In this document: piece after piece, positions 1 to 6,517 of the stretch
Layout of the letters: every line of letters starts with the position of its first letter
Numbering within the stretch: position 1 is the first letter of the stretch
From: CAIWHR01 sp040006895
GTDB taxonomy: Bacteria > Pseudomonadota > Gammaproteobacteria > Burkholderiales > Casimicrobiaceae
DNA: 7,623 bases
Assembly: GCA_040006895.1 (NCBI GenBank)
Contig: JBDTWB010000198.1
Coordinates: forward strand, 1-7,623
Direction: 5' to 3'
The notes under the pieces: model-generated
What the model was told of the DNA's origin: nothing
Database searches by the model: none
What the model saw: the letters and a program-made list of their open reading frames with translations, nothing else
Made by a program: the position numbers and the translations under genes

Positions 1-461
1 TGAGTCGAAGCGCCGTCACCCGCAAACTCGCCGCGATCCTCATCGCCGACGTAGTCGGCTACAGCCGGCACATGGAACGCGATGAGGCTGGAGCGTTCGC
101 GCGACTGCAAGGGATTCGCGGGCGCGTCATCGATCCCAAGATTGCCGAACACGGCGGCCGGGTCGTCAAGACCGCCGGTGACGGGATGCTACTCGAGTTC
201 GGCAGTGCGGACGCCGCGCTGCGTTGCGCGATTGACGTGCAGCGCGCGATGAGCGCGGACAACCAGTCGAAGGCTCCCGACGAGCGCACCGAGTTCCGCA
301 TCGGCATCAACTTGGGTGACATCATCGTTGACGGCAATGACATCGCGGGCGATGGCGTCAACGTCGCGGCGCGGCTGGAGGCGCTGGCCGAGCCGGGAGG
401 CATCTGTGTGTCGGCCGATCTGCGTCCATCTACGGGGGCGGGCGGGCCAATACACGCTTAA
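1..461 (+). CDS. Class III adenylate cyclase catalytic domain, C-terminally truncated
   Basis: Predicted to convert ATP to cyclic AMP in the cytoplasm. The window opens with 'tg', then an in-frame Ser-Arg-Ser-Ala, so the start codon (probably ATG) begins one base before the window; this would give about 153 aa. Typical family blocks are seen: RKLAAILIADVVGYS, GGRVVKTAGDGMLLEF, FRIGINLGDIIV and GDGVNVAARLEALAEPGG. Numbering from that start, the two metal-binding aspartates are D17 and D61. The adenine-specifying pair is K57/D114, which favours ATP over GTP. The transition-state pair is N121/R125. Homology stops at about residue 139 (near nt 417). The last 12 or so residues (RPSTGAGGPIHA) are unlike the family, and the final strands of the domain plus the usual C-terminal TPR or other partner domain are missing. 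A tRNA 3' fragment lies just downstream, so truncation by a past integration or deletion is inferred. The family call is firm; activity is doubtful. Confidence 0.82.
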   Translation, partial: SRSAVTRKLAAILIADVVGYSRHMERDEAGAFARLQGIRGRVIDPKIAEHGGRVVKTAGDGMLLEFGSADAALRCAIDVQRAMSADNQSKAPDERTEFRIGINLGDIIVDGNDIAGDGVNVAARLEALAEPGGICVSADLRPSTGAGGPIHA

Positions 462-479
462 AATGACCTAGGTTTCGAC

Positions 480-524
480 CTTTTGATCCGTTGGTCGGCA
501 GTTCGAGCCTGCCACGGCCTGCCA
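480..524 (+). other. 3' half of a tRNA (Lys-like), candidate integration (att) remnant
   Basis: The sequence folds as the 3' part of a tRNA. An anticodon-loop-like heptamer cttttga (480-486) is followed by the 3' side of an anticodon stem tccgt (487-491) and a five-base variable loop tggtc. Next come a perfect 5-bp T stem ggcag/ctgcc (497-501 with 509-513) around the loop ttcgagc, the 3' acceptor strand acggcct (514-520), a discriminator G and an encoded CCA. No D arm or 5' acceptor strand precedes it, and the 5' side of the anticodon stem does not pair. The loop, stem and variable region most resemble tRNA-Lys(TTT), but base 37 is G and the discriminator is G, so the isoacceptor is uncertain. 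Such 3' fragments are typically left at the far end of an element integrated into a tRNA gene. A chance match is unlikely given the intact T arm and CCA. Confidence 0.6.
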
Positions 525-674
525 ATCTTCCTGGCGCAATTGCCTGTCCTCGAAAGCCCCCGGGCAGCATTTAGGGCTCCGTCGGAGCCTACTGGGAGCC
601 GATTCCCGGGCGAATCCAGGACGGAACGGCGGCCGGCGGGGACGATCCAACGGACTCATCCTAGCGGAGGTCCC
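525..674. other. Gene-free spacer with short GC-rich hairpins
   Basis: No coding sequence is recognised between the tRNA fragment and the DUF1428 start. Small inverted repeats are present: ggctcc/ggagcc (575-580 with 584-589, 3-nt loop) and gattc/gaatc (601-605 with 612-616). Neither has a T-run, so they are weak terminator or structure candidates. A promoter for the downstream gene is expected here but none is clear. Confidence 0.35.
664..670 (+). promoter_or_regulatory. Ribosome binding site of the DUF1428 gene
   Basis: The purine-rich gcggagg lies four bases before the ATG at 675. It decides this start over the longer open frame that reaches back to 483, whose extra residues look non-coding and overlap the tRNA fragment. 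Confidence 0.7.
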
Positions 675-1049
675 ATGTCGCACTATATCGACGCCATCGT
701 CATCCCGGTTCCCCGTGCCAAGCTCGACATCTACAAGCGCATGTCCCAGGAATGGGGCAACGCCCATCTGCGCCACGGTGCCTTGTACTACTCCGACTCG
801 ATCAGCGACGACGCCCAACCGGGCAAGGTGACTTCGTTTCCCCAGGCCGTGCAACTCCGGGACGACGAGGTGATCGCCCTGGCGTGGGTCGTGTACCGGA
901 ACAAGGAGGACCGCGATCGCATCGGCAAGGCGGTCATGGAGGATCCGCAGCTCAAGGAATCGATGGATCCCTCGAACATGCCCTTCGACGGCAAGCGCAT
1001 GTTCTGGGGCGGCTTCGAGACCATCGCCGAGCTCGCCGCCAGCCGCTGA
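675..1049 (+). CDS. DUF1428 family protein (YbaA-like)
   Basis: A 124-aa small soluble protein without signal peptide or membrane segment, close to the length of E. coli YbaA (about 117 aa). The N-terminal strand (YIDAIVIPVPRAKLDIYKRM, residues 4-23) matches the family opening 'YVDGFVvpVP..k...Y..ma'. The middle has the 'GKVTSFPQAVQLRDDEVIALAWV' type segment (about 50-72). The C-terminus carries the signature MPFDGKRMFWGGFE (102-115). DUF1428 proteins adopt a dimeric alpha/beta ferredoxin-like barrel fold related to antibiotic-biosynthesis-monooxygenase/EthD-type domains. Their biochemical function is unknown, so none is assigned. The gene stands alone with its own ribosome binding site and is the first intact gene after the tRNA fragment. 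Family assignment is confident. Confidence 0.92.
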   Translation: MSHYIDAIVIPVPRAKLDIYKRMSQEWGNAHLRHGALYYSDSISDDAQPGKVTSFPQAVQLRDDEVIALAWVVYRNKEDRDRIGKAVMEDPQLKESMDPSNMPFDGKRMFWGGFETIAELAASR

Positions 1050-1257
1050 GCATTCCCCTGGCTGAGCGCGCAAGCGAAGCCGGGCGTAGCATCCCGTCGC
1101 GCGGGGCCTTGGGTCGCCGCGCGACACGACGACACCGGTCGAAGCCGGGTATCTGTCGCCATTCACGGAGACGGTAGCGCCGACCGGCAGGTTCATCGCT
1201 CTCCCGCGCAGCCGTCGGTAATGGCTGGGGTGATCCCGCCGATTTTCGCCTCCTCGA
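1050..1257. other. Gene-poor stretch, possible tail of the decayed upstream gene
   Basis: No intact gene is recognised. On the minus strand, 1196 to about 1135 reads as MNLPVGATVSVNGDRYPAS. This looks like a beta-rich secreted-protein segment and could be the displaced C-terminal end of the pseudogene at 1258-1734, but no start, ribosome binding site or continuous frame supports it. The rest looks non-coding. Confidence 0.3.
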
Positions 1258-1734
1258 TCATCCTGTTCCCGCAACGCTGGCGCAGTGGTCCGGATGGCCT
1301 GTGGCGCGGTCTGCGCGCAATTCGGTGTCGCGCGTCCGACCGACTTCATTGCGGCGCGCAGAAGGCAGCAGCGTCCGGCCGTAACTTTCCCGGCGGTACG
1401 CAACCACGATGCCGATCGCGCAGCCCTCGCCGGGATGGAGCTCGTAGGTGTCCAGGTCGCCCACGCGGCAAGGCACGGCGGGGTAGTCCGGGCCCAGTGG
1501 CAGATCTTGACCGAGCATCACGTCGGTCGTGCCGGAATTGAGCCCCGTCAACCCCACGTAGCGCACTTATCTGACCTGGACATCGCCAAGCTGCACATCC
1601 TGAGGTGTCACGGTCAGCGCGGTTGCGGCAGTGGCCAAAGCCGGCGCGACCAGAGCGCCGCCGAAGGCCGTTAACAGCAGCGCGCACATGGCTGCACGCC
1701 ACCCTCGGGAATACGCGTTCGACAATGGCTTCAT
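1258..1734 (-). pseudogene. Choice-of-anchor D-like secreted protein, broken by an in-frame stop
   Basis: Reading from ATG at 1734, the first 55 codons encode a signal peptide (KPLSNAYSRGWRAAMCALLL hydrophobic core, likely cleavage after an Ala-x-Ala near residue 34-38). A beta-sandwich opening LTVTPQDVQLGDVQV follows, which resembles choice-of-anchor D / ASPM-SPD-2-Hydin (ASH)-like domains (pattern 'tvsPtslsFGnVqvG'). Codon 56 is TAA (1567-1569). In the same frame the homology goes straight on: VRYVGLTGLNSGTTDV, PDYPAVPCRVGDLDTYELHP and GEGCAIGIVVAYR, including the usual 'L.pG..C.i.v.y.p' strand. From about nt 1385 the frame becomes arginine-rich and non-homologous until the stop near 1258, so a frameshift or deletion probably followed. 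The intact protein would be a secreted or surface beta-sandwich protein. Start support is weak (no clear ribosome binding site). Pseudogene status is inferred from the read-through homology. Confidence 0.55.
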
Positions 1735-2166
1735 CGAGTTGGCCTGGTGAGAATCAGACGCGCCAGGCAGGGGAAAGGGGGTGGTGGGGGAGCACCGCAC
1801 ACGCAAGCACGAATCGGAGTCTTCTCCGAGGGTGCCAACGGGATCGTCGCCAGACAATGTCGTCGATGCCCGACGCCGGCGTCCTTCGCGGCGTCGCTGC
1901 AGTCGCGAGAAGTGCAAATCGGTGGGGCTGGATGTTGCTGGCCGGCGCCGAGCGATCACCGTGCGGAGCATGCCGCGGAGAATCTTTCTCCGATCGCGTG
2001 GCACCGTCGTCTCGCCACGACACTTGTACGGGATGGGGTGCGGATCTATCATCCGCGAGGTCTTGATCACGGCAGCCAATGGCGGTGTCGTGACACCCGG
2101 TCGAGAAACCGGCTCTCGCGCTGAAGGGACGCCCCAATTCGCGGGCGCCGATACGCTCCACTCCAC
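1735..2166. other. Divergent intergenic region without genes
   Basis: This 430-nt region lies between the minus-strand pseudogene and the DUF1800 gene. The frames crossing it are arginine/serine-rich and show no recognisable family, so it is taken as non-coding. It holds a G-rich run (1770-1790) and two perfect inverted repeats: gcggat/atccgc (2040-2045 with 2051-2056) and ggtgtc/gacacc (2084-2089 with 2092-2097). It should contain the promoter of the DUF1800-DUF1501 pair, but no convincing -35/-10 pair was found by eye. Confidence 0.45.
2084..2097. promoter_or_regulatory. Perfect 14-nt inverted repeat, operator candidate
   Basis: GGTGTC-GT-GACACC is a perfect dyad with a 2-nt centre, about 70 nt before the DUF1800 start. 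Its size and place fit a dimeric repressor or activator site, but no regulator gene is in the window and chance is possible. Confidence 0.25.
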
Positions 2167-4368
2167 ATGACACCGCGGGCCAACATGCCGCAGGACAAAT
2201 TGCCGCAGGACAAATTGCGTGAGTTCTTCCGCGAGCTCTCGGCGACGAGATCCGCCGTTTTGATTGGCGTCGTAGTCCTCGGGCTCGGTGCGTGGATCGC
2301 GCGCACCAACACCCTTACCGGGGTCGAGTTCTACAACGGCAGCCTCAACCAGTATTTCATCGCGACCGCGCCGGAAGAGGCCGATACGCTCGATGCCCTC
2401 GATGGTTGGGAGCGTACCGGCGGGCAATTCACCGCCTACACCTATCCCTGGATCGGTCGCACGTCGGTGTGCCGGTTGATCGCCACGCAGGGCCGCTCGA
2501 AGGCTCGATCGGTGACCACTGACGCCGACGAATGTGCTCGGCTATCCGGTGATCCTGCCTGGGCCGTCGACAAGGTGAAGTTCTATGCCGCGGGCCCTAC
2601 CGCGGGAACCTGTCCGGCTGGCACCCAACCCGTATGGCGCAGCCGGGTGACCGATTCATCGGGAAACGTCAACGACCGGCTCGTGGCCGATCTCACCGCG
2701 TACTCGCGAATGGCGGGACCTGGGATCATGCCGGCCGGCGTTGCACTGTGCGCTCCGATTTCCGAGGCCGACAAGAACGCCGACATCGTGCGGTTCCTCG
2801 AACAAAGCACGCTCGGTCCCACCGAAGCATTGGTCGAGGAGGTCAAAGGCAAAGGTATCGCCGAGTGGACCGACGAGCAGTTGTCGTTGAACGTGACCCG
2901 TTATACACAGTACCCATACGCCGAGCGGATACAGAACAGCTCCTTCGCCTCGTTGTGCAACGACGATTCGACCCCTCCCGTCTCGCCGCAGAAATATTGC
3001 CACACGTACAAGATCGCGCCATCGCCGGTCGGCTGGGAGTTCTTTCGCCAGTCGAAAACGGCGCCCGACCAGCTGCGACTGCGCATGGCGCATGTCTGGC
3101 ATCAGATCTTCGTGGTCAGCGACGGCAACGGCACGTACGCATACGCCGACTTTCACCAGCGCCTGCGGGACAACGTGTTCGGAACCTTCGAGAACCTGCT
3201 GCTCACATTCGCGCTGTCGCCGCAGCTGGGTGAGTATCAGTCCTGGCTCAAGAACGTCCCGCTGCACGATGGTATTCGGCCTAACGAAAATTTTGCGCGC
3301 GAGCTGATGCAGCTATTCACGATCGGCGTGAACGAGCTCGATGAAGATGGCGCCGTGAGGCTGGACGCCGACGGCAAGTCGATCCCGACCTACGTCCAAT
3401 CGGATATCGAAACGCTCGCGCGGGTGCTGACCGGCTTCGATTTTTCGCCGATGCCCGGGGCCTCCCGGGGCTGGGCCGCGCCCAACTACTATATCGGCGA
3501 CATGATTGCGTATGAGGAGCACCACGACAGGGGCGCAAAGCGTCTCCTGGATGGTCGCATCGACCTTCCCCCGGGTCTTGGCGCAATGGCCGATGTGCGC
3601 GCCGCCATCCACGCGCTGGTCATGCACCCGAATACGTCGGTTTTCATCAGCAGGCAGCTCATCCAGAAACTCGTCACCAGCTCGCCCACGCCGGGTTACG
3701 TTACCCGTGTCGCCAAGGTATTCAAGGACAACGGCGAGGGAGTCTATGGCGATCTTGCCGCCGTTACGCGTGCCGTCCTGCTCGATCCGGAGGCGCGTGG
3801 TCCACGCAAGATCGATCCGGAGTATGGCCGGCTCCGCGAGCCGGTGCTGTTCTGGACTGCCATGATCCGGGCGCTCGACGTTACGACCGACGGCATGACG
3901 CCTTACGTCCTGAGCGGAGAGAGCGGGCAGCTGCTTTTCCTGGCGCCCTCGGTCTTCAACTACTATCCGGCCGACTACACCCTGATCGGAACCGAGGTGC
4001 CTGCACCTGAATTCGGAATCTACAATACCGGGGAGTTCCTGACGCGCGCGAATCACGTCAACGACCTGCTCTACAACGTCGACAAGCCGCCGGCTGAGGT
4101 CGCGTCGCTATGGGCGCCCCAGCCATTCGTGCGCAATGCGCTGGGAACGCGCAGCCCATCGCTTGCCACCTTGCTACCGGACGCGGGTAACGTGAACGAG
4201 CTGATCGACCGTCTCGACAAGCTCTTCCTGCACGGGACGATGAGACCGGGGATGCGCAAGACCATCGCCCAGGCCGTCAGCAGCGTCCCACCCCACGAGG
4301 CGCTGCGCCGGGTCAAGCTCGCGGTGCAGCTGACGCTCACCTCCGTCGACTACCAGGTGCAGAAATAG
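2167..4368 (+). CDS. DUF1800 family protein with membrane anchor and DUF5648-like domain
   Basis: 733 aa. Residues 1-28 are polar and cytoplasmic-like, and 29-45 (SAVLIGVVVLGLGAWIA) form one membrane segment or uncleaved signal anchor. Residues about 53-196 resemble the DUF5648 repeat: GVEFYNGSLNQYFIAT, EADTLDALDGWERTGGQFTAY, then VCRL, FYAAGP, TCPAGTQPVWR and ALCAP, with paired cysteines suggesting an oxidising compartment. From about 207 to the end is DUF1800: VRFLEQSTLGPT, DQLRLRMAHVWHQIFVVSDG (301-320), NENFARELMQLFTIGVNEL (373-391), LARVLTGFDF (417-426), REPVLFWTAMIRAL (557-570) and FLAPSVFNYYPADYT (591-605). The enzymatic role of DUF1800 is unknown. It is typically paired with DUF1501, here starting 6 nt after this stop, so co-expression and a joint extracytoplasmic task are inferred. 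The start is uncertain: neither ATG 2167 nor ATG 2185 has a clear ribosome binding site. A duplicated PQDKL pentapeptide lies at 8-17. Confidence 0.9.
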   Translation: MTPRANMPQDKLPQDKLREFFRELSATRSAVLIGVVVLGLGAWIARTNTLTGVEFYNGSLNQYFIATAPEEADTLDALDGWERTGGQFTAYTYPWIGRTSVCRLIATQGRSKARSVTTDADECARLSGDPAWAVDKVKFYAAGPTAGTCPAGTQPVWRSRVTDSSGNVNDRLVADLTAYSRMAGPGIMPAGVALCAPISEADKNADIVRFLEQSTLGPTEALVEEVKGKGIAEWTDEQLSLNVTRYTQYPYAERIQNSSFASLCNDDSTPPVSPQKYCHTYKIAPSPVGWEFFRQSKTAPDQLRLRMAHVWHQIFVVSDGNGTYAYADFHQRLRDNVFGTFENLLLTFALSPQLGEYQSWLKNVPLHDGIRPNENFARELMQLFTIGVNELDEDGAVRLDADGKSIPTYVQSDIETLARVLTGFDFSPMPGASRGWAAPNYYIGDMIAYEEHHDRGAKRLLDGRIDLPPGLGAMADVRAAIHALVMHPNTSVFISRQLIQKLVTSSPTPGYVTRVAKVFKDNGEGVYGDLAAVTRAVLLDPEARGPRKIDPEYGRLREPVLFWTAMIRALDVTTDGMTPYVLSGESGQLLFLAPSVFNYYPADYTLIGTEVPAPEFGIYNTGEFLTRANHVNDLLYNVDKPPAEVASLWAPQPFVRNALGTRSPSLATLLPDAGNVNELIDRLDKLFLHGTMRPGMRKTIAQAVSSVPPHEALRRVKLAVQLTLTSVDYQVQK
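2187..2216 (+). repeat. Tandem 15-nt duplication in the start of the DUF1800 gene
   Basis: The unit gccgcaggacaaatt occurs twice back to back (2187-2201 and 2202-2216) and keeps the frame, giving PQDKLPQDKL in the cytoplasmic tail just after the alternative ATG at 2185. It looks like a recent slippage duplication. Confidence 0.85.
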
Positions 4369-4374
4369 CGAGTC

Positions 4375-5778
4375 ATGTCAGACCGACCTTACTCCCTTCC
4401 CCCCGCATCCCCACGTCGGCGCCAGCTGCTGCAGGCATTGGCGGCGGCCGGTGTCATGGCGCCCATGGCGCAGGGCATTGCGCTACCGCGAAAGGCGCCG
4501 GAGTACAGGGCCCTCGTGTGTGTCTATCAGCAGGGGGGAAACGATGGCGAGAACACGCTGATTCCCTACGATAATCGCGCGTACGCCAATTACGCGGCGA
4601 TACGATCTCCTGGTTCCGGCCTCAATATCGCGCACGCCGATTTGCTGCCAATCCAGTCGGTACGGTTATCCCGAGCGTTTGGGTTCCATCCCGCGTGTGG
4701 ACCTTTGCAGAAGCTGTTCGAGCGGAAAGATCTGGCGGTCGTCGCGAACGTCGGCATGCTGGTGCAACCGTCGACGAAAGAGGGATTGGTTTCCCGGGGC
4801 GCCCGGCGGCCCGCCAACCTCTTTTCCCATGCCGATCAGCAGCTCGAGCTGCAGAGTGGCGACTATTCCGGCTTCACCCGCATTGGCTGGGGAGGTCGAA
4901 TCGCGGACAAGCTCGAGGTGCTCAACGGCGGCATCGCGTTCCCGCCGCTAGTCTCCACGAGCGGCCCGCGGCCATTCGGCAATGGCCGGATGTCGGTTCC
5001 CTTGACCGTGCCCGAGTTCGCGCGGTTGACGCTCCTCGGCAGCGGCCCCGGCCAGCAATCGTTCGATGCGCTGCGCGACGCTGCAATGCGCGAGATCATG
5101 ACCCAGCCATCTCGTAATGTTTACGAGAAGGCGGTGAACCGGTATTCGCAGCAGGGTCTCACCAGCGCCGCAACGGTGTTGCCCATCCTGCAGAATCCGG
5201 CATCGATCGTGCCGCAGTTCTTCGACGGTCTCAATTCGAGCATTGCGCGTCAACTGAAGACGGTCGCCCAGCTGATCGAGGGTCGTGAGCACATCCGACT
5301 GAGGCGGCAGGTCTTTTACGTCAACCAGGGTGGCTATGACACCCATGCCGCGCAAATGCGGATTCACCAGCAGCTGCTGGGGGATTTTTCACGCGCGATC
5401 GACGCGTTCCAGAACGCCATGGCCGCGCTCGGCACCGCCGACGCCGTCACGACCTTCACGCTCTCCGACTTTGGCCGCACCCTGAAGCCTGCGGGCGCGT
5501 GGGGGACCGATCACGGATGGGGAAATTACGCGTTCGTGATCGGCGGCGCTACCAACGGAGGCGATTTTTTCGGCACCGTGCCCGCTCCCGTGCTCAACGG
5601 ACCCGATGACCTGGGCCAGGACGGGCGCTGGATTCCGACGACGTCGATCGAGCAGTTTGGCGCCCCGCTGGCGCGTTGGTTAGGCATCGGCGAGCCCGAC
5701 CTCCACTACGTGTTTCCCAACATCGGAGCGTTTGCCCAGACCGACTTGGGGTTCATGTCGAAGTCGCCAGCAGCCTAG
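4375..5778 (+). CDS. DUF1501 family protein, Tat-exported
   Basis: 467 aa, the usual size for the family. A Tat-like leader is visible: PRRRQLLQ (13-20) followed by a hydrophobic run ALAAAGVMAPMAQGIA (21-36), so folded export across the inner membrane is likely. Family motifs follow in order: QQGGNDGENTLIPYD (52-66), FHPACGPLQKLFERKDLAVV (104-123), LFSHADQQLELQSGD (149-163), GWGGRIAD (171-178), NQGGYDTHAAQM (317-328), FTLSDFGRTLKPAG (361-374) and GTDHGWGNYAFVIGGA (377-392). DUF1501 is related to the alkaline-phosphatase/sulfatase superfamily. D57, T61, D322, H324, D379 and H380 are candidate metal or catalytic residues by that analogy, which is inference. The substrate is unknown. The family more often shows SEFGRT where this protein has SDFGRT. 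It follows the DUF1800 stop by 6 nt without a strong ribosome binding site, which suggests translational coupling. Confidence 0.93.
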   Translation: MSDRPYSLPPASPRRRQLLQALAAAGVMAPMAQGIALPRKAPEYRALVCVYQQGGNDGENTLIPYDNRAYANYAAIRSPGSGLNIAHADLLPIQSVRLSRAFGFHPACGPLQKLFERKDLAVVANVGMLVQPSTKEGLVSRGARRPANLFSHADQQLELQSGDYSGFTRIGWGGRIADKLEVLNGGIAFPPLVSTSGPRPFGNGRMSVPLTVPEFARLTLLGSGPGQQSFDALRDAAMREIMTQPSRNVYEKAVNRYSQQGLTSAATVLPILQNPASIVPQFFDGLNSSIARQLKTVAQLIEGREHIRLRRQVFYVNQGGYDTHAAQMRIHQQLLGDFSRAIDAFQNAMAALGTADAVTTFTLSDFGRTLKPAGAWGTDHGWGNYAFVIGGATNGGDFFGTVPAPVLNGPDDLGQDGRWIPTTSIEQFGAPLARWLGIGEPDLHYVFPNIGAFAQTDLGFMSKSPAA

Positions 5779-5791
5779 CGCGACTCACTGG

Positions 5792-5830
5792 CCGGCCACC
5801 GTGCCGCCGGACAGCGGCCCAGGTGGCCGG
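5792..5830 (+). terminator. Strong hairpin after the DUF1800-DUF1501 pair
   Basis: A perfect 9-bp stem (ccggccacc 5792-5800 with ggtggccgg 5822-5830) encloses an inner 5-bp stem gccgc/gcggc (5803-5807 with 5814-5818). It begins 13 nt after the DUF1501 stop. There is no T-run, so it may act as a weak intrinsic terminator or as a 3' mRNA-stabilising structure. A 10-bp palindrome aaggcgcctt follows at 5833-5842. Confidence 0.45.
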
Positions 5831-5911
5831 AGAAGGCGCCTTGTCCGACTTGCATGGAGTACAAAACCAGCGGGAGCGGTCGAGCGCCGCAGCTTGTCGG
5901 CGATGTGGATG

Positions 5912-5946
5912 ACCCCGATCCGGCGGGCAGTCTCCGGATGCGGGGT
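5912..5946 (-). terminator. Hairpin downstream of the OmpA-like gene
   Basis: Arms 5912-5923 and 5934-5946 form a 12-bp GC-rich stem with one bulged base (g5940) and a 10-nt loop. It lies about 28 nt past the minus-strand OmpA-like stop, so each of the two converging units has its own hairpin. There is no T-run, so terminator function is an inference from position and stability. Confidence 0.4.
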
Positions 5947-5974
5947 CCCGGTGCGCCGGTGGCTTCTCCCGGTG

Positions 5975-6517
5975 TCACGTCTTGGGAATCACCACTTCGA
6001 CCCGGCGATTCTGCTGCCGCCCCGCCGCGCTGTCGTTGCTCGCGACCGGATTCGTTTCGCCGAAACCTCGCGCCGAGACGCGGGTCGCTGCGATCCCGCG
6101 GTCCGCCAGCGCATTCTTGACCGCGATGGCGCGCCGCTCCGACAACACTTGGTTGAGTGCGTCGGCACCCGTCGAGTCGGTGTAGCCCTCGATTTCCACC
6201 GTGCGGTCCGCATTCTCGCGCAGGAATGTCGCGAGCTGGTCGATGGTGCGATCGGCACCGGGTTTGAGTTCCGCACGACCGGTGTCGAACAGCACGTCGC
6301 CGAGAGTCAGTACCATGCCACGCTCGGTCGGCTTCGCCTGGAGTTCCCTGAGCTGATCCTCGAGTCTTGCGGCGCGATCGCGGGCGGCGTCGGCCTGAGA
6401 CTGCGCGGCTTGCGCTGCGCAGTTGGTGCGCCCCCGGGGTGCGCGTTGCGGTGCTGGGATCACGCGAGGGCGCGACGGCGCGGGCGCGAGGGCGCTGGAC
6501 CGTGTCGTCCGGCTCAC
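5975..6517 (-). CDS. OmpA-family peptidoglycan-binding domain protein, 5' end apparently lost
   Basis: The C-terminal OmpA-like domain is intact and would hold peptidoglycan non-covalently in the periplasm. Counting from the GTG at 6517 (180 aa), motifs are LTLGDVLFDTGRAELKPGA (70-88), VEIEGYTDSTGADALNQVLS (107-126), ERRAIAVKNAL and GFGETNPVASNDSAAGRQQN (151-170) with RRVEVV. D114 and R129 match the aspartate and arginine that bind diaminopimelate in OmpA domains. Before it, 34-66 is a charged helix (AAQSQADAARDRAARLEDQL), the linker that in relatives follows a lipoprotein signal and a DUF4398-like domain. Here those parts are absent. Residues 1-32 are a Pro/Arg/Ser-rich stretch with no hydrophobic core, so no signal peptide or lipobox is seen. 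The GTG has ggag only 2 nt upstream. The gene follows the 274-aa secreted-protein gene by 25 nt. A 5' truncation near nt 6420-6427 is inferred, and the product is probably not exported. Confidence 0.75.
   Translation of the reverse strand: MSRTTRSSALAPAPSRPRVIPAPQRAPRGRTNCAAQAAQSQADAARDRAARLEDQLRELQAKPTERGMVLTLGDVLFDTGRAELKPGADRTIDQLATFLRENADRTVEIEGYTDSTGADALNQVLSERRAIAVKNALADRGIAATRVSARGFGETNPVASNDSAAGRQQNRRVEVVIPKT

Noticed and set aside
440..524. A complete tRNA gene
   Set aside because: No D arm or matching 5' acceptor strand (aggccgt) exists upstream, and the 5' side of the anticodon stem does not pair, so only a 3' fragment is supported.
571..590. Intrinsic terminator after the tRNA fragment
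   Set aside because: The 6-bp stem ggctcc/ggagcc has no T-run, and the fragment is unlikely to be transcribed as a tRNA.
1135..1196. Separate small minus-strand gene starting MNLPVGATVSVNG
   Set aside because: No ribosome binding site, and the frame soon becomes Arg-rich and runs antisense into the DUF1428 gene. It may be a remnant but not a gene.
468..1403. Long minus-strand open frame (311 aa) antisense to the DUF1428 gene
   Set aside because: Low-complexity Arg/Ala/Gly-rich product with no family resemblance. It is explained by high GC opposite a well-supported gene.
1770..1790. G-quadruplex candidate in a G-rich run
   Set aside because: Only three runs of three or more G are present, short of the four needed for a canonical quadruplex.
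3313..4056. Long minus-strand open frame (247 aa) inside the DUF1800 gene
   Set aside because: The opposite strand encodes conserved DUF1800 motifs throughout, and the antisense product has no recognisable features.
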